A DNA stretch of 50,072 nt from an uncultured Lachnospiraceae bacterium (GTDB lineage Bacteria > Bacillota > Clostridia > Lachnospirales > Lachnospiraceae). Positions 7,755 through 16,921 of the stretch are shown one piece after another (the first letter of the stretch is position 1; the number at the start of each line of letters is the position of its first letter). A model generated the notes under the pieces. The model was given only the letters and a program-made list of their open reading frames with translations, did no database searches and was not told the origin of the DNA. Position numbers and translations under genes: made by a program. The DNA is taken from NCBI GenBank assembly GCA_944384025.1, contig CALWRS010000015.1, positions 1 through 50,072 of the forward strand, given 5' to 3'.

Positions 7755-9122
7755 ATGGCGAGGAAAAGGGATTTTTCGGAAATCACAAAGGAAGTTCTGG
7801 AACTTACGGATATTTGCCGTGCGAACAGCAATATCGATCCGGAACTGTACACCCGGTATGAGGTGAAGCGCGGTTTGCGCGATCTAAACGGAAAAGGCGT
7901 TTTGACCGGCTTGACCGAAGTATCGGAAATCCGCTCTACAAAAGAAGTGGACGGAAAAACTGTCCCCTGTGACGGGAAGCTGTTTTACCGGGGATATGAC
8001 GTAGAAGAGTTGATTCGTGGGTATCTGACCGATCAGCGGTTCGGTTTTGAAGAAACGGTCTATTTGCTGCTGTTCGGTGAGCTTCCCAACAAAGAGCAGT
8101 TGAAGCGGTTTTCAAAGCTGCTGGCAGGATATCGCTCGCTGCCAAACAGTTTTGTTCGGGACGTTATTTTAAAGAAGCCCAGCCGGGATTTGATGAATGC
8201 GCTTGCCCGCTGCGTTCTTACGCTGTATTCGTACGATAATCGGGCGGACGATACGTCGCTTCCAAACGTGCTGCGCCAGTGCTTGCAGTTAATTGCCATG
8301 TTCCCGATGCTAACGGTGTATTCCTATCAGGCGACGCAGTATTATTACGCGGATCAGAACCTAGTTATTCATAAGCCCAAAAAGGAGCTTTCCATGGCGG
8401 AGAACATTTTGTATATGCTGCGGGAAGACTGCCAATATTCGCAGCTGGAAGCCAGCGTGCTTGATATGGCGCTTGTCCTTCATGCGGAGCATGGCGGCGG
8501 AAACAACTCGTCGTTTACGACGCACGTCGTTACTTCTTCTGGAACGGACACGTATTCGGTCGTTGCGGCGGCGCTCGGTTCGCTAAAAGGACCAAAGCAC
8601 GGCGGCGCAAACGTTAAGGTTGTGCAGATGTTTGAGGATATGAAGCAGAATTTGCACGATTGGGAAGACGAACAGGAAGTTTCGGATTACCTTCGTAAGC
8701 TGTTACATAAAGAGGCGTTTGACCATGCCGGGCTGATTTACGGAATGGGTCATGCCATTTATTCGATATCGGATCCGCGCGCGCGCGTTTTCCGCGGATT
8801 TGTGGAAAAACTGGCGACGGAAAAAGGTATGGAAAAAGAATACGGGCTGTATGCGCTTGTAGAGAGGCTCGCTCCGGTAGTTATCGCAGAGGAGCGAAGA
8901 ATTTATAAGGGCGTAAGCGCGAACGTTGACTTCTTTAGCGGCTTGGCATATCGGATGCTGGGATTGCCAGATGAAATGTATACGGCGATTTTTGCTATGG
9001 CGAGAATTGCCGGCTGGAGCGCTCACCGCATGGAAGAGCTGATCAACGCAGGAAAGATTATTCGTCCCGCATATAAGAGCGTCTGCGACGAACGCAGTTA
9101 CGTTCCGCTTGGAGAGCGATAA
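7755..9122 (+). CDS. gltA: Citrate synthase
   Basis: This 455-residue cytosolic enzyme condenses oxaloacetate and acetyl-CoA. The catalytic pieces are visible in order: H-A-E-H-G-G-G-N-N-S (first His), K-H-G-G-A-N, G-M-G-H-A-I-Y-S with the second His followed by D-P-R-A, the Asp in N-V-D-F-F-S-G, and R-I-A-G-W-S-A-H-R at the C terminus. The extra N-terminal segment of about 60 residues is usual for the longer Clostridia form. CGGAGG precedes the ATG. No clear promoter is seen between it and the upstream gene. A 2-methylcitrate synthase is less likely. Confidence 0.93.
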   Translation: MARKRDFSEITKEVLELTDICRANSNIDPELYTRYEVKRGLRDLNGKGVLTGLTEVSEIRSTKEVDGKTVPCDGKLFYRGYDVEELIRGYLTDQRFGFEETVYLLLFGELPNKEQLKRFSKLLAGYRSLPNSFVRDVILKKPSRDLMNALARCVLTLYSYDNRADDTSLPNVLRQCLQLIAMFPMLTVYSYQATQYYYADQNLVIHKPKKELSMAENILYMLREDCQYSQLEASVLDMALVLHAEHGGGNNSSFTTHVVTSSGTDTYSVVAAALGSLKGPKHGGANVKVVQMFEDMKQNLHDWEDEQEVSDYLRKLLHKEAFDHAGLIYGMGHAIYSISDPRARVFRGFVEKLATEKGMEKEYGLYALVERLAPVVIAEERRIYKGVSANVDFFSGLAYRMLGLPDEMYTAIFAMARIAGWSAHRMEELINAGKIIRPAYKSVCDERSYVPLGER

Positions 9123-9139
9123 GCCGGTTAAACACAGCT

Positions 9140-9397
9140 CTACCATTTGGGCTTGACGTCCGGGCAATGCGCGTCTCGCTTGCCAGCCCGGTACAAAACG
9201 AAACAGCCGCAAAGACGGCACAGCCCATTTTCGAGCTGAGGACATGTTTCACAAAGAGAAAGGCGTACCTGGTACTGCCCGTCGTCCGTTTTTTGGTCGG
9301 CGGGCAGAGCATCCAGATATGCCTTTATTTTTTCGAGCAAAGCCTCTTCGGAAATGCCCTCCATAAGGCATTTCCGGCAAAAAGGGCGGGAGCTCAT
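9140..9397 (-). CDS. Small Cys-rich protein (DUF6171-like)
   Basis: This 85-residue protein has Cys in pairs: CRKC near residue 8, C-x-x-C around 50 (CETC), CRLCGC near 60 and a last Cys in D-A-H-C-P-D. The pattern suggests a zinc- or iron-binding fold and resembles the uncharacterised DUF6171 family. Its ATG overlaps the TGA of the arabinofuranosidase gene by 4 bases (ATGA), so translation is probably coupled. Nothing in the sequence shows what it does. Its end faces the citrate synthase end with 17 bp between them. Confidence 0.75.
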   Translation of the reverse strand: MSSRPFCRKCLMEGISEEALLEKIKAYLDALPADQKTDDGQYQVRLSLCETCPQLENGLCRLCGCFVLYRAGKRDAHCPDVKPKW

Positions 9398-10866
9398 AAC
9401 TTTAACGTTACAATCGAGCAGGGCGGAAGTGTTACAGACGCCCCGGAGGCCGTATTCTCAAAATCGGTGAAATCCTTTGGTTCTACTGCTGTAGGATTCT
9501 CGAAGGAGTTGTAATCGCCCATCGCTCCGGTGAGGATCTTCGCACTCTTAATTGCGTATTCTCCGGAAATATGTACATCAAGCGCATAGCTTTCGGACAA
9601 GTTCGCATTGCAAAGGGTGACGGTTAACTCGCCGTCTTTTTTGGAAGCGGAAACCGAAACGTCCGGAATCGAAACTTCGCCGTGCGCCGCGGTCGTATCT
9701 TCCAGTACATGGGCAATGGAAGTTGCTTCCTGATGGTCCTTGAACATGTGGAAAACGTGGTAGGTCGGCGTTTTTAAAATTTTTGCTCCGTCCGTTAAAA
9801 TAACTGCCTGAAGCACGTTTACAACTTGCGCAATGTTCGCCATTACAACGCGGTCGGAGTGCTCGTTGAAGATGTTGAGGTTGATTGCGGCAACAACAGC
9901 GTCCCGCATCGTATTTTGCTGGTACAAAAATCCCGGATTGGTACCGGTTTCTACATCCCACCAGCAGCCCCACTCGTCAACAACTAAGCCGATTTTGTGC
10001 TCAGGGTCGTACTTATTCATAATTTCAAGGTGGCGCGTGATAATGGACTCGATGTAGCGCGTGCACGCAATCGTCGTATAATAAGCGTTTTCGTCAAAAA
10101 CGGTCGCCTGTCCCCTCTTTTCCCAGCTAAAAGGAACCGTATAGTAGTGCAGGCTGATTGCGTCTGCGTGGCACGGCTTAATGATTTGCATAATTTTCTC
10201 CGTCCACGAGTAGTCGTCGCCGCTTGGCCCGCAGGCGATTTTATAAAGGCGATTGTCGCCGTAATTACGGCAATACGTCTGGTAGTGCCGATACAAGTTT
10301 GCGTAGTATTCGGGCGTCATGTTTCCGCCGCAGCCCCAGTTTTCGTTGCCGACTCCAAGGTAGCGAAGCTTCCATGCAGCTTCTCGTCCGTTTTGCTTTC
10401 TCCAATCGGTCATAGGAGAGATGTTATCGGAAGTCATGTATTCAATCCACTCAGAAAGCTCCTGAACGGTTCCGGAGCCTACGTTTCCGGAGATGTACGG
10501 TTCGCAGCCCAGCTGTTCGCAAAGCTCCATAAATTCGTGCGTACCAAAACTGTTGTCCTCGGTAACGCCGCCCCAGTGCGTATTAATCATGGTAGCGCGG
10601 TTTTCCTTCGGGCCAACGCCGTTTTTCCAGTGATACTCGTCTGCAAAGCAGCCGCCCGGCCAGCGCAGAACCGGAATATCCAACTCCTTAAGAGCTTCTA
10701 CGACGTCGGTTCGCATCCCTTTTACATTCGGAATCTTGGAATCCTCGCCTACGAAAATACCTTGATAAATACAGCGGCCCAAATGTTCGGAAAAATGGCC
10801 GTATATCTCTTTGTTGATTTTGCTCTTCTCAATTTCTGGGAAGAGTGCCAGCTTTTTTTTAATCAT
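9394..10866 (-). CDS. abfA: Alpha-L-arabinofuranosidase, GH51
   Basis: This 490-residue retaining glycosidase should release arabinose from arabinoxylan, arabinan or their oligosaccharides. The GH51 landmarks are present: F-S-E-H-L-G-R-x-I-Y near 25, R-W-P-G-G-C-F-A near 68, the acid/base E175 in [11 protein letters not shown], and the nucleophile E298 in V-D-E-W-G. The C-terminal beta domain is complete. There is no signal peptide, so it acts in the cytosol on imported oligosaccharides. AGGAGG precedes the ATG. A 16-bp palindrome between the promoter and ribosome site suggests repression by a sugar-responsive regulator. Confidence 0.95.
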   Translation of the reverse strand: MIKKKLALFPEIEKSKINKEIYGHFSEHLGRCIYQGIFVGEDSKIPNVKGMRTDVVEALKELDIPVLRWPGGCFADEYHWKNGVGPKENRATMINTHWGGVTEDNSFGTHEFMELCEQLGCEPYISGNVGSGTVQELSEWIEYMTSDNISPMTDWRKQNGREAAWKLRYLGVGNENWGCGGNMTPEYYANLYRHYQTYCRNYGDNRLYKIACGPSGDDYSWTEKIMQIIKPCHADAISLHYYTVPFSWEKRGQATVFDENAYYTTIACTRYIESIITRHLEIMNKYDPEHKIGLVVDEWGCWWDVETGTNPGFLYQQNTMRDAVVAAINLNIFNEHSDRVVMANIAQVVNVLQAVILTDGAKILKTPTYHVFHMFKDHQEATSIAHVLEDTTAAHGEVSIPDVSVSASKKDGELTVTLCNANLSESYALDVHISGEYAIKSAKILTGAMGDYNSFENPTAVEPKDFTDFENTASGASVTLPPCSIVTLKL

Positions 10867-10884
10867 GCATTACCTCCTGTCAGA

Positions 10885-10900
10885 CTTGCCATATGGCAAG
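10885..10900 (-). promoter_or_regulatory. Candidate operator of abfA
   Basis: CTTGCCATATGGCAAG is a perfect 16-bp palindrome between the abfA promoter and its ribosome binding site. Its position and symmetry fit a dimeric repressor. The regulator is unknown and no LacI or GntR gene is nearby. Confidence 0.6.
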
Positions 10901-10923
10901 CGTGTTTTTGTGCATTTTAAAAA

Positions 10924-10952
10924 AGAATAGCAGGAAAGGGCCCGAAAAACAA
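10924..10952 (-). promoter_or_regulatory. Promoter of abfA
   Basis: On the minus strand TTGTTT (10947-10952), a 17-bp spacer and TATTCT (10924-10929) lie about 57 bp before abfA. Confidence 0.55.
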
Positions 10953-11011
10953 TGAAGAATCTTAGCATTTCATGGAGAAAACGAGCTTTTGCTTTTCCGG
11001 GAGAAAAAGTT

Positions 11012-11040
11012 TTGCTTTTTTCTTTGCGCTATGTTACACT
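11012..11040 (+). promoter_or_regulatory. Promoter of the DJ-1 family gene
   Basis: TTGCTT (11012-11017), a 17-bp spacer and TACACT (11035-11040) lie 29 bp before the start codon. Confidence 0.6.
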
Positions 11041-11069
11041 TTCTTTAGTTTAAAGAAGGAGGCTGAATT

Positions 11070-11633
11070 ATGGCAAAGGTGTATCTTTTTTTAGCGAACG
11101 GATTTGAGGAAATAGAAGGACTAAGTGTAGTGGACGTTTTGCGCAGGGGCGGTGTGGATGTTTGTACCGTTTCCATCACCGGAACAAACCGCGTTGTAGG
11201 CTCGCATAAAATTGTGGTGGAAGCAGATTTGATTTTTGATTCAGACAAAGATTATATGGACGGCGACATGCTTGTCCTGCCCGGTGGTTTGCAGGGAACG
11301 AACGCGCTGATGGCGCACGAGGAACTTCGCGAGCTGCTTCTTTGCTATCGTGACGAAGAAAAGTACATTGCCGCCATCTGCGCGGCGCCAAGCGTGCTTG
11401 GAATGAACGGCTTATTAAAAGGGCGGCAGGCAACGTGCTATCCCGGTTTTGAAGATAAGCTTTTAGGAGCAAGTAAGAGCGAGCTTCCGCTCGTGCAGGA
11501 CGGCTATCTGATTACCGCCGAAGGAATGGGCGTTTCGATTCCTTTTGCTTTGCATTTGCTTTCCCTGCTTCAGGGGCAGGAAGAGGCGGATCGGGTTTCG
11601 GAAGCAATTCGTTTTTCGCGTTCGGATAAATAA
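11070..11633 (+). CDS. DJ-1/PfpI family protein
   Basis: This is a 187-residue cytosolic protein of the DJ-1/YajL branch. The conserved Glu is in G-F-E-E-I-E near residue 14. The nucleophile is Cys in A-A-I-C-A-A-P-S-V-L-G near residue 109, and G-G-L-Q-G-T-N precedes it. Family members are reported as glyoxalase or deglycase and as protectors against oxidative damage; the exact role here cannot be read from sequence. AAGGAGG precedes the ATG. Its last 122 bp overlap the 3' end of the convergent symporter gene. Confidence 0.87.
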   Translation: MAKVYLFLANGFEEIEGLSVVDVLRRGGVDVCTVSITGTNRVVGSHKIVVEADLIFDSDKDYMDGDMLVLPGGLQGTNALMAHEELRELLLCYRDEEKYIAAICAAPSVLGMNGLLKGRQATCYPGFEDKLLGASKSELPLVQDGYLITAEGMGVSIPFALHLLSLLQGQEEADRVSEAIRFSRSDK

Positions 11634-12924
11634 CCTGCCTGCGCAGGCGAAACAGCAAATAGAGATTGGGCAGTAGTAGGAACAGATTGATAAAATCCGT
11701 CATCTCCCAGATTAGGTTCTGGTTCATAACAGAGCCTGCAAGCATCATCAGCAAATAACAAATACGGCAGACGATTTTTCCGGCGGATCCGGCAAGGTCG
11801 TCTGCCGCTTTTTCGCCCAGAAAGCACCAGCCAAGAAGCGTAGCAAAGGCAAACGTTATAATGCTAAGATGCAGCATAGAGTCGCCAAGCAGCGGGAGCG
11901 TGGAAAAAGCAATACTTACCAGATCGCCGTTTGAAGCGCCTAAAAAAAGCGCAGGCGAGGCCTGCAGGCAGGCAACGAGCATCACGCCGGTTAAGCCGCA
12001 GAGAACAACGGTATCAAAAAAGGTTGCAAGCATGGAAAAAAGCGATTGGTCTACTATTGTAGAGTCCTTATTTTCAACGGAAGTTAGCGTTGCCGTGCCA
12101 AGTCCGGCTTCGTTCGTAAACAAGCCCTTGGCAACGCCGTGCCGCAGCGCATGCTGAACCGAATAGCCGGTGACGCCGCCAAGAATTGTCCGCGACGGAA
12201 GCGTGCCCTTAAAGAAAGCGCCGCGAAAAATAGAAGCGGCAGCGCTTGGGATAGCCTGCCAATTCGCTAGGAGCAAAACAAAGCATCCCCCGAAAAAAAA
12301 CAGGCTCATTGCAGGAACCAAAACCGCGCATACGCGCTCAATTCCCCGCGCCGTGCCAAATAGGACAAGCGCCAGCAAACAGGCGCTCAAAATGCCGGCC
12401 GCAGGCTTTGGAATACGTAAAAGCGTTTGCGCGGAAGAAGCAAGCGCACTTGATTGCAGCGTGGCGCTTACAAAAAGCGCGGCAAGCACAATGGCGATTG
12501 CAAACAGGCGTGCGAGAAACGGCATATGTAAAACGCTGCGAAGCAGGTGCATGGGCCCTTTGTCGCCTCCGGGTTCGGCAGCATGTTGCAAAGAGAGGTT
12601 GCACTCGGCGTACGTTGTTGCCATGCCAAAGACGCCCGTCATCCAGCACCAAAATACTGCGCCGGGACCGCCAAGGGCAATCGCGGTAGACATGCCGATA
12701 ATATTTCCAGTGCCAAGTGTAGCGGCAAGTGTCGTCGTAAGCGCAGACCAAACCGAAGCGTGCTGTTTAGCGTCTTTTGGAGAGAACAGATTTTTCAGCG
12801 CTCTGCCGGTGTTTTTTTGCACGAAACCGGAGCGAAGCGTAAACGAAACGTGCGTAGCAAACAACAAAAGAAGAATCGGACCGCCCCAAAGCAGACGGTT
12901 CCAGACAATCAATTTTGAAAGCAT
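11512..12924 (-). CDS. Sodium:alanine/glycine symporter (AGCS family)
   Basis: This 470-residue protein with about ten membrane segments imports small neutral amino acids with Na+. AGCS landmarks are A-A-T-L-G-T-G-N-I-x-G near 70, G-P-G-A-V-F-W-x-W near 85, and G-x-F-T-N-E-A-G-L-G near 270. It carries a longer charged C-terminal tail rich in Pro and Lys from about residue 435, and that tail is what overlaps the DJ-1 gene. No convincing ribosome binding site stands before the ATG at 12924, although its N terminus aligns with the family start. Substrate cannot be assigned. Confidence 0.87.
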   Translation of the reverse strand: MLSKLIVWNRLLWGGPILLLLFATHVSFTLRSGFVQKNTGRALKNLFSPKDAKQHASVWSALTTTLAATLGTGNIIGMSTAIALGGPGAVFWCWMTGVFGMATTYAECNLSLQHAAEPGGDKGPMHLLRSVLHMPFLARLFAIAIVLAALFVSATLQSSALASSAQTLLRIPKPAAGILSACLLALVLFGTARGIERVCAVLVPAMSLFFFGGCFVLLLANWQAIPSAAASIFRGAFFKGTLPSRTILGGVTGYSVQHALRHGVAKGLFTNEAGLGTATLTSVENKDSTIVDQSLFSMLATFFDTVVLCGLTGVMLVACLQASPALFLGASNGDLVSIAFSTLPLLGDSMLHLSIITFAFATLLGWCFLGEKAADDLAGSAGKIVCRICYLLMMLAGSVMNQNLIWEMTDFINLFLLLPNLYLLFRLRRQVIYPNAKNELLPKPDPPLPAPEAGKANAKQKESKRPFLRR

Positions 12925-13058
12925 TAAAAAAGCTCTTGACGATTTGTTCCATTTTATGAGGACGCAAAAAGAATAATACTTCGGACTGCCTGTATAAATT
13001 TTCCTCTCTTCGGGTATCCTGTTCCTATAAATTTAGGAAGAAGAACGGAGGCAGGAAT

Positions 13059-14273
13059 TTGGTGAAACTGGAAATGGAAATGCTTAGCAAAATTAGTTAC
13101 GGGCTGTTTTTGCTGACAACAAAAAAGGACGGGAAGAGCTATGGCTGCATTGTAAATACCGTGATGCAGGTGACCGAGGAACCGTGCAAAATTTTAGTAA
13201 GCGTCAATCGCGGACATTTAACACACGAAATGTTAGAGACGTCTGCGGATATGGCAGTTTCGGTCTTATCTTGCGACGCAAGCCGGGAACTTATCGGCTG
13301 GTTTGGTTACCAAAGCGGGCGAAGCGTGGACAAGTTTGACGGGCGCTATTTGCTTGGAACCGCCGGAAATGGGTGCGTATATTTAAAAAGTATGGCGAAC
13401 GCCTATTTTTCCGGCCGCGTTGTAAATCGGCTGTACTTGGAGACGCATACGGTTTTTGTTTGCGAACTGGAAGAAGGCGGGATTTTATCAAGCGCGCCTT
13501 CTCTTACGTATGAAGAGTATCGGGAGAGAATACGCATAGAGGCGGAAAAAACTTCGCAAAAAGTAAAGTCCAGCGAAAACGATGCGTTTCGTTGTACGGT
13601 ATGCGGGTATATTTATGAAGGAGAGCAGCTTCCGGAAGGATACGTCTGCCCTGTATGCAAGCACGGCGCCGCCGTATTTGAGCCGATTCGTCAAAATATT
13701 ACGGACATGACGCCGATGCGTTCGCTTCCGGATGCATCGCGCAGTCTAGCAGGGACGAAGACGGAAGCGAATCTTGTCGCAGCGTTTGCGGGAGAGAGCG
13801 AAGCAAGAAACAAATACACGTATTTTGCACAAGTAGCAAGAAACGAAGGATACGAGCAGATTGCCGCTATCTTTGAAGAAACTGCTGCAAACGAAAGGGA
13901 ACATGCAAAGCTCTGGTTTGAGGCGCTTGGTTTGTTGGGAGGCACTACGCAAAACTTAAAAGCAGGCATTCAGGGAGAAAATTACGAGTGGACGGATATG
14001 TACAAACGGTTTGCCATGGAGGCCGAAGAAGAAGGCTTTACCGAACTTGCCGCCCGCTTCCGGCTAGTTGGCGAAGTGGAAAAGGCGCACGAAGAGCGCT
14101 ACAAAAAGCTGCTTGATAACGTAGAGATGCGCAAAGTGTTCGAAAAAACAGAGCAGACGATTTGGATTTGCCGCAACTGCGGGCACTTGGTTATTGGGCG
14201 CAAAGCTCCTGAAATCTGCGCCGTATGCAAAAAGCCGCAGGCGTATTTTGAGCAGAAAGCGCAGAACTATTAA
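13059..14273 (+). CDS. Flavin reductase-rubredoxin-rubrerythrin fusion (three-module peroxide reductase)
   Basis: This is a 404-residue soluble fusion. Residues 1-165 form a flavin-reductase-like FMN domain ([13 protein letters not shown]). A rubredoxin follows with C179, C182, C197 and C200. Residues 232-355 are a rubrerythrin four-helix bundle with E246, E279-x-x-H282 and E341-x-x-H344. A second, C-terminal rubredoxin site has C371, C374, C387 and C390. The first two modules match high-molecular-weight rubredoxin (Hrb). The chain could pass electrons from flavin through rubredoxin to the di-iron site to reduce H2O2 in an anaerobe. The start is TTG 13059 (7 bases after GGAGG) or GTG 13062. 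Confidence 0.9.
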   Translation: MVKLEMEMLSKISYGLFLLTTKKDGKSYGCIVNTVMQVTEEPCKILVSVNRGHLTHEMLETSADMAVSVLSCDASRELIGWFGYQSGRSVDKFDGRYLLGTAGNGCVYLKSMANAYFSGRVVNRLYLETHTVFVCELEEGGILSSAPSLTYEEYRERIRIEAEKTSQKVKSSENDAFRCTVCGYIYEGEQLPEGYVCPVCKHGAAVFEPIRQNITDMTPMRSLPDASRSLAGTKTEANLVAAFAGESEARNKYTYFAQVARNEGYEQIAAIFEETAANEREHAKLWFEALGLLGGTTQNLKAGIQGENYEWTDMYKRFAMEAEEEGFTELAARFRLVGEVEKAHEERYKKLLDNVEMRKVFEKTEQTIWICRNCGHLVIGRKAPEICAVCKKPQAYFEQKAQNY

Positions 14274-14298
14274 TTTAAAAAATCCCCATGGATTTCCA

Positions 14299-14327
14299 AT
14301 ATAATTTCCCGTGGTTGTGACATACTA
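14299..14327 (+). promoter_or_regulatory. Sigma-G-like forespore promoter of the spore protein gene
   Basis: CATACTA (14321-14327) matches the sigma-G -10 consensus CATWHTA. ATATA (14299-14303), 17 bp upstream, fits a weak -35 box. The gene it serves belongs to the classic sigma-G regulon. Confidence 0.6.
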
Positions 14328-14333
14328 GCACTA

Positions 14334-14520
14334 CCAAATCGCAGCGAACGGCTTCTCCAAACCGAAGAGGAACGGAGAAACTTAGATAGCTTCGGTTTGG
14401 AGAATATAAATCGGCTGACGACGTCGTCACTTTTCCGGTTAAACCGGGAAGGAAAACAAGTCGGGCTAGTACTGCAGCCGGCACAAGACAAACAGACGCA
14501 GTACAGAAAGAGGAAAGATT
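14334..14520 (+). promoter_or_regulatory. Hairpin-rich leader of the SASP gene
   Basis: About 187 bases separate the predicted start site from the ATG. It contains a perfect 15-bp stem (14353-14367 with 14390-14404), a GACGACGTCGTC palindrome, a TCCGGTT/AACCGG stem and a GTACTGC/GCAGTAC pair. None is followed by a T run. I see no open frame or known riboswitch motif. A structured leader that affects mRNA stability or translation in the forespore is an inference. Confidence 0.5.
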
Positions 14521-14733
14521 ATGACAAGCAATAAGAGTGGTTCCAGAATGACGGTACCTCAGGCAAAGGAAGCAATGGACCGTTTTAAGATGGAAGTTGC
14601 ATCGGAAATCGGCGTTCCTTTGAAACAGGGCTATAACGGAGATCTTACCAGCGCTCAGAACGGATCTGTCGGCGGTGAGATGGTTCGCCAGATGATTAAA
14701 AAGCAGGAAGAGGCAATGGCAGGCAACAAATAA
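14521..14733 (+). CDS. Alpha/beta-type small acid-soluble spore protein
   Basis: This 70-residue protein coats and protects DNA in dormant spores. The GPR protease cleavage motif is E-V-A-S-E near residue 26. The second conserved block contains G-Y-N-G-D-L-T-S and Q-N-G-S-V-G-G-E-M-V. AGAGGAAAG precedes the ATG. It is a monocistronic gene with a sigma-G-like promoter and a terminator, and it marks the host as a spore former. Spore formers usually carry several copies; only one lies here. Confidence 0.95.
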   Translation: MTSNKSGSRMTVPQAKEAMDRFKMEVASEIGVPLKQGYNGDLTSAQNGSVGGEMVRQMIKKQEEAMAGNK

Positions 14734-14811
14734 GCCAATGCGCCAAGCATCTTCTGGAATGAAAACAACCGGCGGTAAATTTTCGTAGGCCGGAGAAACA
14801 TTCGTTAGAAC

Positions 14812-14854
14812 AAGACCTCAGAACAGGCAGAGAGCTGTCGGACTGGGGTCTTTT
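14812..14854 (+). terminator. Intrinsic terminator of the SASP gene
   Basis: AAGACCTCAG pairs with CTGGGGTCTT (10 bp, one G-T), with a nested CAG/CTG in the loop, and ends in TTTTCT. Confidence 0.85.
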
Positions 14855-14896
14855 CTAATGGCTACTTCAGAACCTGCGCGCGGCAGAAAAAAAGGC

Positions 14897-14925
14897 TGGA
14901 TTTTCAAAAATGCTTGTGGTATAAT
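14897..14925 (+). promoter_or_regulatory. Promoter of tig
   Basis: TGGATT (14897-14902), a 17-bp spacer and a perfect TATAAT (14920-14925), with a leader of about 70 bases. Confidence 0.65.
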
Positions 14926-15000
14926 CTAGAATCGTTGAACTCTATGCATCGATACAATAGATAAGAAAAAAGCAGAGCATGATTTAAGGAGGATACTGAT

Positions 15001-16287
15001 ATGGGTTATCAGGTAGAGAATTTAGGAAAAAATATGGTAAAGTTGACCATTGATTGCAGTGCAGAAGCATTTGACGACGCTATCAAGTCGGCTTTCGAAA
15101 AGAACAAAAGCAAAATTTCTGTTCAGGGCTTCCGCAAAGGAAAGGCGCCGCTGGCTTTAGTTGCTAAGATGTACGGATACGAAATGTTTTACGAAGACGC
15201 AGCAAATTTGCTGATTCCTTCTGCTTACGAAGACGCAGCGAAAAACTGTGGACTGGAATTGGTTTCGCAGCCTGAGATTGACGTAACGCAAATCGAAAAA
15301 GGCAAGGAGCTTATTTTTACCGCAACAGTTGCAAAGAAGCCGGAAGTAACGCTTGGAGAGTACAAAGGCGTTTCGGTTGCGAAGGCTGCAACCGACGTAA
15401 CCGAGGAAGAAGTAGATGCGGAAATTGAAAAGGTTCGGGAGCAAAACGCTCGTGAAATTACCGTAGAAGATCGCCCGATTGCACAGGGAGATACCGCCGT
15501 AATTGATTACGAAGGATTTGTTGACGGCGTAGCGTTTGAAGGCGGCAAGGGAGAAAATCATCCGCTTGTAATTGGTTCCCACAGCTTTATCGACGGCTTT
15601 GAAGATGCGTTAATTGGAAAGAGCGCAGGCGAATCCTGCGACGTAAACGTAACGTTTCCGGAAGAGTACCACGCGGAAAATCTTGCAGGAAAACCGGCAG
15701 TGTTTAAGTGCACCATCCGTTCCGTAAAGGCAAAGGAATTGCCGGAAGCAGACGATGAGTTCGCATCGGAAGTTTCGGAATTTGAGACGCTTGCAGAGTA
15801 TCGGGAAGACCTGAAGAAGACGCTTTCCGAGCAGAAGGCAAAGGATGCAAAAACTAAGAAAGAAGACGAGGCAGTTGCACAGGCAGTTGCGAACGCCCAA
15901 ATGGATATTCCAGAGCCGATGATTGAAAGCACGCAAAGACAGATGGCGGAAGATTTTGCATACCGTTTGCAGATGCAGGGTCTGAAGTTAGAGCAATACT
16001 TCCAGTTTACCGGACTGGACTCCAAAAAGTTCTTGGAGCAGATGAAGCCGCAGGCAGAAAAGCGGATTCGTACCCGCCTTGTTCTGGAAGAAGTCGTAAA
16101 AGCAGAGAATCTGACAGCTTCGGACGAGGAACTGGAAGAAGAAATGAAGAAGATGGCAGAACAATACCAGATGGAACTGGACAAAGTAAAGGAAATTGTC
16201 GGAGAAGAAGAGAAAAAGCAAATCCGCATGGATTTGGCGGTTGCAAAGGCCGTGACTTTGATTGCCGACAGCGCAGTGGAACAGTAA
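15001..16287 (+). CDS. tig: Trigger factor
   Basis: This 428-residue ribosome-bound chaperone and prolyl isomerase guards nascent chains. The ribosome-docking signature G-F-R-K-G-K-A-P is at 43-50. The FKBP-type isomerase domain spans about 160-245 ([19 protein letters not shown]). The helical substrate-binding arms follow to the C terminus. AAGGAGG precedes the ATG. It leads the protein-quality-control cluster tig-clpP-clpX-lon-engB, and clpP begins 22 bp later. Confidence 0.96.
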   Translation: MGYQVENLGKNMVKLTIDCSAEAFDDAIKSAFEKNKSKISVQGFRKGKAPLALVAKMYGYEMFYEDAANLLIPSAYEDAAKNCGLELVSQPEIDVTQIEKGKELIFTATVAKKPEVTLGEYKGVSVAKAATDVTEEEVDAEIEKVREQNAREITVEDRPIAQGDTAVIDYEGFVDGVAFEGGKGENHPLVIGSHSFIDGFEDALIGKSAGESCDVNVTFPEEYHAENLAGKPAVFKCTIRSVKAKELPEADDEFASEVSEFETLAEYREDLKKTLSEQKAKDAKTKKEDEAVAQAVANAQMDIPEPMIESTQRQMAEDFAYRLQMQGLKLEQYFQFTGLDSKKFLEQMKPQAEKRIRTRLVLEEVVKAENLTASDEELEEEMKKMAEQYQMELDKVKEIVGEEEKKQIRMDLAVAKAVTLIADSAVEQ

Positions 16288-16309
16288 ATCGGTATTGAGG
16301 GAGGAAAAA

Positions 16310-16891
16310 ATGAGTTTAGTACCTTATGTCCTGGAGCAGACAAGCCGTGGAGAGCGGACCTACGACATTTACTCCCGGCTTTTGAAGGACCGGATTATTT
16401 TTCTCGGAGAGGAAGTTAACGAAGTTACGGCAAGCTTAGTCGTAGCACAGCTGCTCTTCCTTGAGTCCGAAGATCCGGCAAAGGATATCAGCCTGTATAT
16501 TAACAGCCCCGGTGGTTCGGTTACGGCGGGCATGGCAATCTACGACACAATGCAGTACATTAAGTGCGATGTGTCTACGATCTGCATTGGCATGGCGGCA
16601 AGCATGGGAGCATTTTTGCTTGCGGGCGGCGCAAAAGGAAAGCGCTTTGCCCTGCCGAACGCAGAAATTATGATTCACCAGCCGCTTGGCGGAGCGCAGG
16701 GACAGGCGACGGAAATTGAAATTGCCGCAAAGCATATTCTGAAAACGAAAGAGAAATTAAACCGTATGTTGGCGGAAAACTGCGGCCGGCCTTACGAGGA
16801 GGTTTGCATGGCTACTGAGCGCGATAACTGGATGAGCGCGGAGGAAGCGACCGCTTTCGGGTTGATTGACAGCGTTGTAAAGAACAGATAA
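16310..16891 (+). CDS. clpP: ATP-dependent Clp protease proteolytic subunit
   Basis: This 193-residue serine protease forms the tetradecameric chamber that works with ClpX. The catalytic triad is S98 in G-M-A-A-S-M-G-A, H123 in M-I-H-Q-P and D172. The ATG at 16310 is chosen because GGGAGG stands just upstream and homologues begin at this Met; an in-frame codon at 16262 lies inside tig. It is directly followed by clpX, 30 bp away. Confidence 0.97.
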   Translation: MSLVPYVLEQTSRGERTYDIYSRLLKDRIIFLGEEVNEVTASLVVAQLLFLESEDPAKDISLYINSPGGSVTAGMAIYDTMQYIKCDVSTICIGMAASMGAFLLAGGAKGKRFALPNAEIMIHQPLGGAQGQATEIEIAAKHILKTKEKLNRMLAENCGRPYEEVCMATERDNWMSAEEATAFGLIDSVVKNR

Positions 16892-16921
16892 CATCGTTTC
16901 AGACGGAGATTGGTGGCGAAT

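Noticed and set aside
11070-11472. Minus-strand frames within the DJ-1 gene
   Set aside because: They are antisense shadows; the plus-strand DJ-1 reading is complete with its active-site Cys.
11637-11648. GCCTGCGCAGGC palindrome after the DJ-1 stop as a terminator
   Set aside because: It has no loop or T run and lies within the symporter coding sequence.
12767-12967. Minus-strand frame overlapping the start of the symporter gene
   Set aside because: It is another frame of the AGCS gene and upstream DNA, with no ribosome site or recognisable domain.
14280-14295. AAATCC/GGATTT hairpin after the rubrerythrin fusion as a terminator
   Set aside because: A 6-bp AT-rich stem without a T run; too weak to call.
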